A stretch of DNA of 12,130 nucleotides from Monoraphidium neglectum (lineage: Eukaryota; Chlorophyta; Chlorophyceae; Sphaeropleales; Selenastraceae): NCBI RefSeq assembly GCF_000611645.1, contig NW_014012417.1, positions 1 to 12,130 on the forward strand, in the 5' to 3' direction. Made by a program: the position numbers and the translations under genes. The first letter of the stretch is position 1. The number at the start of each line of letters is the position of its first letter. Of the stretch, positions 8,497 through 12,130 are shown in pieces. Under the pieces are notes generated by a model. It was given only the letters and a program-made list of their open reading frames with translations. It was not told the origin of the DNA and did not search any database.

Positions 8497-10623
8497 CTCT
8501 GCCGCCGCGCCGCGGGCGCGTGCGCGCGCGCGGGCGCCGCTTGAGCTCCCCGCAGCGGCGGCGGGGCCGCACGGCTTGGCGTGGCGGCCGCGCGCCGCCG
8601 CGGGCGGCAATTTTTTCCCTGGGCGTGCCCGGGAGGCCCGGCGGGCCGGCGCGGAGGGGTCGCGGCGGGCTTCGGGGTGGGGCACGGCTGCCGCCTCATG
8701 CGCCGGCAATGTGCCTGGGGTGGCGGGGCCCAGCCCCCTGTCCGGTCCCAGCCCCCTTCACGCTTCGCGCCGCGGCGGCCCTGCCGCGCCGCACTTGTAC
8801 CCAATCAACCGCTTTACCCCTGATCCTATTCGACGATCCAGGGGCGGCGGCCCCAACACAACACTTCAGAGAACAGCAACCTTGTGGCTGCCAGAGCGGC
8901 GCGCCCGCCGCGCCTCGTGACAGCGCCGCGCGCATGCCGATGCCGGCTGGGCGCACGCGCGCCGCCGGGCTTATGGCGGACGCGGCGGTGGCGACTAGGG
9001 GACTGCGCCGCGGCCTGCCCCGGGCCCATCGGGGCAGCCCCGGCCACCCTGCCCCTTTCGCTGCCGCCAATCGGCGCGGCGCCGGCCGGCCGGCACATGC
9101 TTCGCGCGACGCGCCGCCGTTTTGCGCCGCGCGGGGGCCGCCTCGGGCACCCGTGCGGAGGGTGGCGCGCGGCGGGCGCGCCCGCGTGTCCCTGCCTGCC
9201 CCGGCGAGACTTGCCGCGGGGCCCTGATTGATGCGCCGGTTGGCGCTGGGGCGGGGGGTTCTATACTGTTTAGAGAGTTAGAGCGGGGTGGAGAGCACTT
9301 GCACAGATATAGCCAGGGGGCGGCGCGGCGCGAGCCCCGGCGCCCCCACAGCACTTGCACACACCAGGGCGTCGGGCGCGGGGCGCGCGGCTGCGCCTCG
9401 TCGCCGCCCCGTGCCGCCGCAGCAGAGCGCCGAGGCGAGGCGCCGCCGCAGGCCGAGCGGGGTCCGGCGCCTCGAATTTTGACAAGGCGCGCGGCGTGAG
9501 ACATATGCCACAAAACACGCACGCACACTCGCACACACGAACACCACAGAAGCACGCAGCAGCCAGCGCGGCGCGGGCGCGGCCCGTGCGCGTAGAGGGC
9601 GGTGCAGCCGTGGCGACCAATATTCTGTCGATGTCCCTTTCCTGCGCCAACCGGACAGCCTGTGTAGCCCCGGCTGCGACCACGGCCCCGCGCCCCTGAT
9701 AGCGCGCGTGCCTCCCTTGCCGCCCCTCCGCACGCCACGTGCGTGCCGGCGAGCGCGGACCCTGACACGCCGCCTTCGGCAGGCCCGGCCATTTTCAGTT
9801 TCTTCTAGGCAGACAGCCCTCGGCCGACGCTCGGCCGCATTTTTGCAGTGCGCCGCGGCTTTAGTCACAGAACAGCACCCCGCCCATCTTCATGCTTTGC
9901 CCGGGCCCCTCGCCGCGCGTAGCGGCGAGCGGGCCAACACCCTCTTGCATGCCCATGGCTGGGAGCCCGGCCCCGAGCGTGGTCGCCGCACGCTCCCGCC
10001 TGCAGCGGACGCCCGTGCAGGCTGCGCTCAGACCGCCGGGCCGCGCGCGCCGCGCGGGCGCCTGGGCGCGAGCCCGTACCACTACCGATGCCTGCAGCTC
10101 GGCTTGCCCGACAGCCCTTGCTGCAGCTGCGCCGCCGCTGCGGCCGTGCGCACCTCCTCCTTTCGTCCCTCCCCCGCCCCGGCCGGGCTTCCCTCCAAAT
10201 TCACTCGATTAGTGCAAGGGGCCCGGCCGCACGCCGGCGGCCGGACTTTGTGAGCGGGACGCCCCCAATGCGGCGGCGCCCCCGCGTTGCCGCCCGCCTG
10301 GGCCGCACCTCGGGGTCGCTCGCTGGCTGGATTTTTGCGCATGCGCCTCAGGGCAGCGCCATATGACGCGCGGCCCGGTGGGCCGCCCTCTTTTCGATTA
10401 TCTCCAGCCCCCTGCGGCCCCTTTTTGGTGTGCTCGGCCACCACCCTGCCTGACCGCGTGTAATCTCATTGCACGCCCCTGTTGGGAGTGATGGAGGGAG
10501 GGGGGTGCATATGGCAAAGACTACGGCCATGTTGGATATGCTGACAGCTCATAACGCTTCTCGCAGTTCAGTGGTACCTGGTGTTGTTGTCATGTCGCAT
10601 GCAGGCAAAAGCAGCCGTCGGGC
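8497..10623. other. Very GC-rich stretch without a recognisable gene
   Basis: Both strands carry long open frames here, but their products are Arg/Ala/Pro/Gly-rich with no recognisable domain, and frames on both strands overlap one another. This is expected when stop codons are rare by composition. Local features are a less GC-rich island around 9255-9310 (CTATACTGTTTAGAG), a CAC-rich patch at 9515-9540, and a TGTAA poly(A)-type signal at 10459-10463. Part may be a 3' UTR of the Mpv17-like gene. Confidence 0.5.
10459..10463 (+). terminator. Possible TGTAA poly(A) signal
   Basis: TGTAA is the common polyadenylation signal of volvocalean and related green algae. This is the first plus-strand copy found downstream of the Mpv17-like stop, almost 2 kb away, so its assignment to that gene is weak. 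Confidence 0.25.
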
Positions 10624-10624
10624 T

Positions 10625-10658
<34 letters not shown>

Positions 10659-10686
10659 CATGCGTGCGTTTGTGTGTGGGGGGGGT

Positions 10687-10742
<56 letters not shown>
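10624..10742. repeat. (TG)n microsatellite array
   Basis: Two TG blocks (10624-10650 and 10693-10742, the latter about 25 pure units) are separated by CGCG, GCATGCGTGCG and a G run. It is intergenic as far as can be seen. It is followed directly by CAGCAGCTGC, which would read as an acceptor if the tract were intronic, but no coding exon can be confirmed behind it. Confidence 0.95.
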
Positions 10743-10745
<3 letters not shown>

Positions 10746-11789
10746 CAGCTGCTACATCTGGGCAGCAGAGGCTGGTGCTGCCCTTGCACGCACAAGGTAT
10801 CATCCAGATGGCCAGTGCCCTAAACATACCACAATGAGACCTGCATGCAATCGCCCACATGTAATCAGAATGCTGACGCGTACACGTGAATGGCACAGAT
10901 ATATGTTACAGGTCTGCCCGGCCATGCCGGCCAGGAGGTGACATCACAATGACAACAGTTGCCGACAGCCTAGAGCCGCAGGCAGCGTGGCACGGCCGCA
11001 AGACATGCATGCGCGCTGCCGGCAGCCGCCCGAGGCGGCGCAGCAAGCTAGACATAAGTGCATCAGGAGAGGCTTGCCGCGGCAGCTGCCGAGCAGTTAC
11101 CTTGGGGCCGCCATGCAGGCAAAGGCAGGTGGGTAAGCTACACAACGGGACGGCTCTGGGGGGTGAAGTGTACGCCTAGTGTACGGCTTTGAGGCGGGGC
11201 CGCGCGGGGCGCCTGGTGGCGGACCGGCGGTCGGCGGCGCACCCACGAGTGCTGATGGTACGGCGTGGCGCGTGCAGCAGCAGCGGAGGGCCTAGGGCTG
11301 GGGCGCGGTGCAACGGCAAATACAAGGGGGTTGGGATGTACAACGGGCACGCGGCTCGAAGAGCAGCGGCATGAGGAGAGGCCCCGCGGCGAGGAGGCGG
11401 TGGGTGCTCTCCTGTTTGGGGGCGCAGCTTCAACACAGCTTGCTGGTGGCCGGAAAACGCGCGCGTGCCTGATGGATATGGCTACAACTGGGTGCGGAAA
11501 CGGCCGGGCGCGACTGGTGGCGCCTGCGGCGCACAAAGGGCCGCGGCAGCCGCTCGCTTTGGGAGAGCGGTGCGCGGAAAGGGTGGCGCAGGTGCAAAGG
11601 CGCCGGGCCTGGCGAGCACGGGCTGAGGAATGGGAGCCCAAGCGCCCGGTCCCTTGAAAACTGCTTCTGCGCCTTGTGGAAATTGATATCTTCAAACGGC
11701 TGGTGTCAGGCCGTTCCAGGGCGACACCCCCGGTGAACCACACTGAACGGAACGGCGTCGCCTTGCCGGCCGGCGCGGGCGTTAAGAGG
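10743..11789. other. Stretch downstream of the right-edge gene, no gene seen
   Basis: This lies 3' of the minus-strand gene that ends at 11790 and should include its 3' UTR. A minus-strand TGTAA (TTACA on plus at 10906-10910) is a possible poly(A) signal, about 880 bases past the stop. A 228-codon minus frame at 11138-11824 is Arg/Ser/Pro-rich and overlaps the real stop in another frame, so it is not called. Two short inverted repeats lie near the stop: CCGTTCC/GGAACGG (11711-11717 with 11749-11755) and GGTGTC/GACACC (11702-11707 with 11723-11728). Confidence 0.45.
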
Positions 11790-12130
11790 TTACTGCTGCC
11801 TTGACTGCTGCCCCCGCGGCCCACGCTGCCGCGACTTCCGGCTGCGCAGGTCGCGCGTGGGAGCGTTGATCCATGTGTTTGCCGTATATAAGTCTGTGTC
11901 GGGGAAGGGCGGGAGCGGGGGCGCCGCCGACGTCCCTGGTGCAGCGGCGCCAGCGCCGGCGGCGGCCTTCTGAGTGGTGCTGGCGCTCGCGCCCTCTGCC
12001 GCGGCCGCCGCCTCCGTGTCCCACATCCCCAGCGCCGCCGCGAGCGCGGCGTCTGCAGCCGCCTCGGCCCCGCTGTCCTCGTCCTCGGCGGCTCGCGCGG
12101 CCGCCGCGGCTCGCGCCGCCTCGTTTGCTG
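11790..12130 (-). CDS. C-terminal part of an unrecognised acidic, Ala-rich protein (cut by right edge)
   Basis: The frame ending in TAA at 11792-11790 is open to the window edge, giving 112 residues. It starts with Ala-rich acidic sequence (AEDEDSGAEAAADAALAAALGMWD), passes through a Pro/Ala/Gly linker, and ends in a more complex segment (PFPDTDLYTANTWINAPTRD) and a basic tail (LRSRKSRQRGPRGQQSRQQ). The acidic-to-basic switch and the complex block, unlike the Arg/Pro noise of other frames here, support a real C-terminus that is mostly disordered and possibly nuclear. I do not recognise the family, and the start lies outside the window. Confidence 0.45.
   Translation of the reverse strand, partial: ANEAARAAAAARAAEDEDSGAEAAADAALAAALGMWDTEAAAAAEGASASTTQKAAAGAGAAAPGTSAAPPLPPFPDTDLYTANTWINAPTRDLRSRKSRQRGPRGQQSRQQ

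Noticed and set aside
8298..9227. 309-residue plus-strand open frame
   Set aside because: It overlaps the third Mpv17-like exon in another frame, and the product is Arg/Ala/Gly noise without any domain. High GC alone explains the lack of stops.
11138..11824. 228-residue minus-strand open frame
   Set aside because: It is Arg/Ser/Pro-rich, has no recognisable motif, and crosses the better-supported stop of the right-edge gene in a different frame.
1..12130. tRNA or rRNA genes, CRISPR arrays, transposon ends
   Set aside because: Looking by eye on both strands I found no cloverleaf with the conserved T-loop, no spaced direct repeats of CRISPR type, and no long terminal inverted repeats or transposase motifs.

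Overview
The window looks like nuclear DNA of a GC-rich green alga (chlorophyte). The genes are split by many short introns of about 110-575 bases with GTGCGC/GTGGGC-type donors. Long (TG)n/(CA)n tracts lie in introns and intergenic DNA, and the proteins carry Ala, Gln and Ser runs. Much of the non-coding DNA is so GC-rich that long meaningless ORFs run through it. The species cannot be told from the sequence alone. Bacterial features such as operons or ribosome binding sites are absent.

Four protein genes can be supported. (1) On the minus strand, from 2488 to beyond the left edge, lies SBDS/SDO1, the 60S ribosome maturation factor. Seven coding exons are visible. They join in frame into an essentially complete SBDS core that continues into an Ala/Gly-rich extension cut by the window edge. 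One intron has a GC-AG boundary. (2) On the plus strand, 2843-6513, lies a secreted zinc carboxypeptidase of family M14. Nine exons give 426 residues, or 546 if a 360-base in-frame Gln-rich stretch is retained. Its start lies about 350 bases from the SBDS start, head to head, so the two probably share a bidirectional promoter region. (3) On the plus strand, about 7325-8496, lies a small Mpv17/PMP22-like membrane protein of three exons whose C-terminal half does not look like the family. (4) On the minus strand, 11790 to beyond the right edge, is the acidic, Ala-rich C-terminus of an unrecognised protein.

The rest is non-coding as far as I can see. 6514-7324 separates the peptidase from the Mpv17-like gene. 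8497-11789 is a long, very GC-rich stretch with a (TG)n array at 10624-10742.

The genes do not form an obvious pathway: ribosome biogenesis, extracellular peptide trimming and an organelle membrane protein. The most interesting structure is in the carboxypeptidase. The exon carrying the third zinc ligand sits between an uninterrupted (CA)n and a complementary (TG)n of almost equal length. It is in phase on both sides, so transcript folding could loop it out. No previously undescribed multi-gene system could be recognised.
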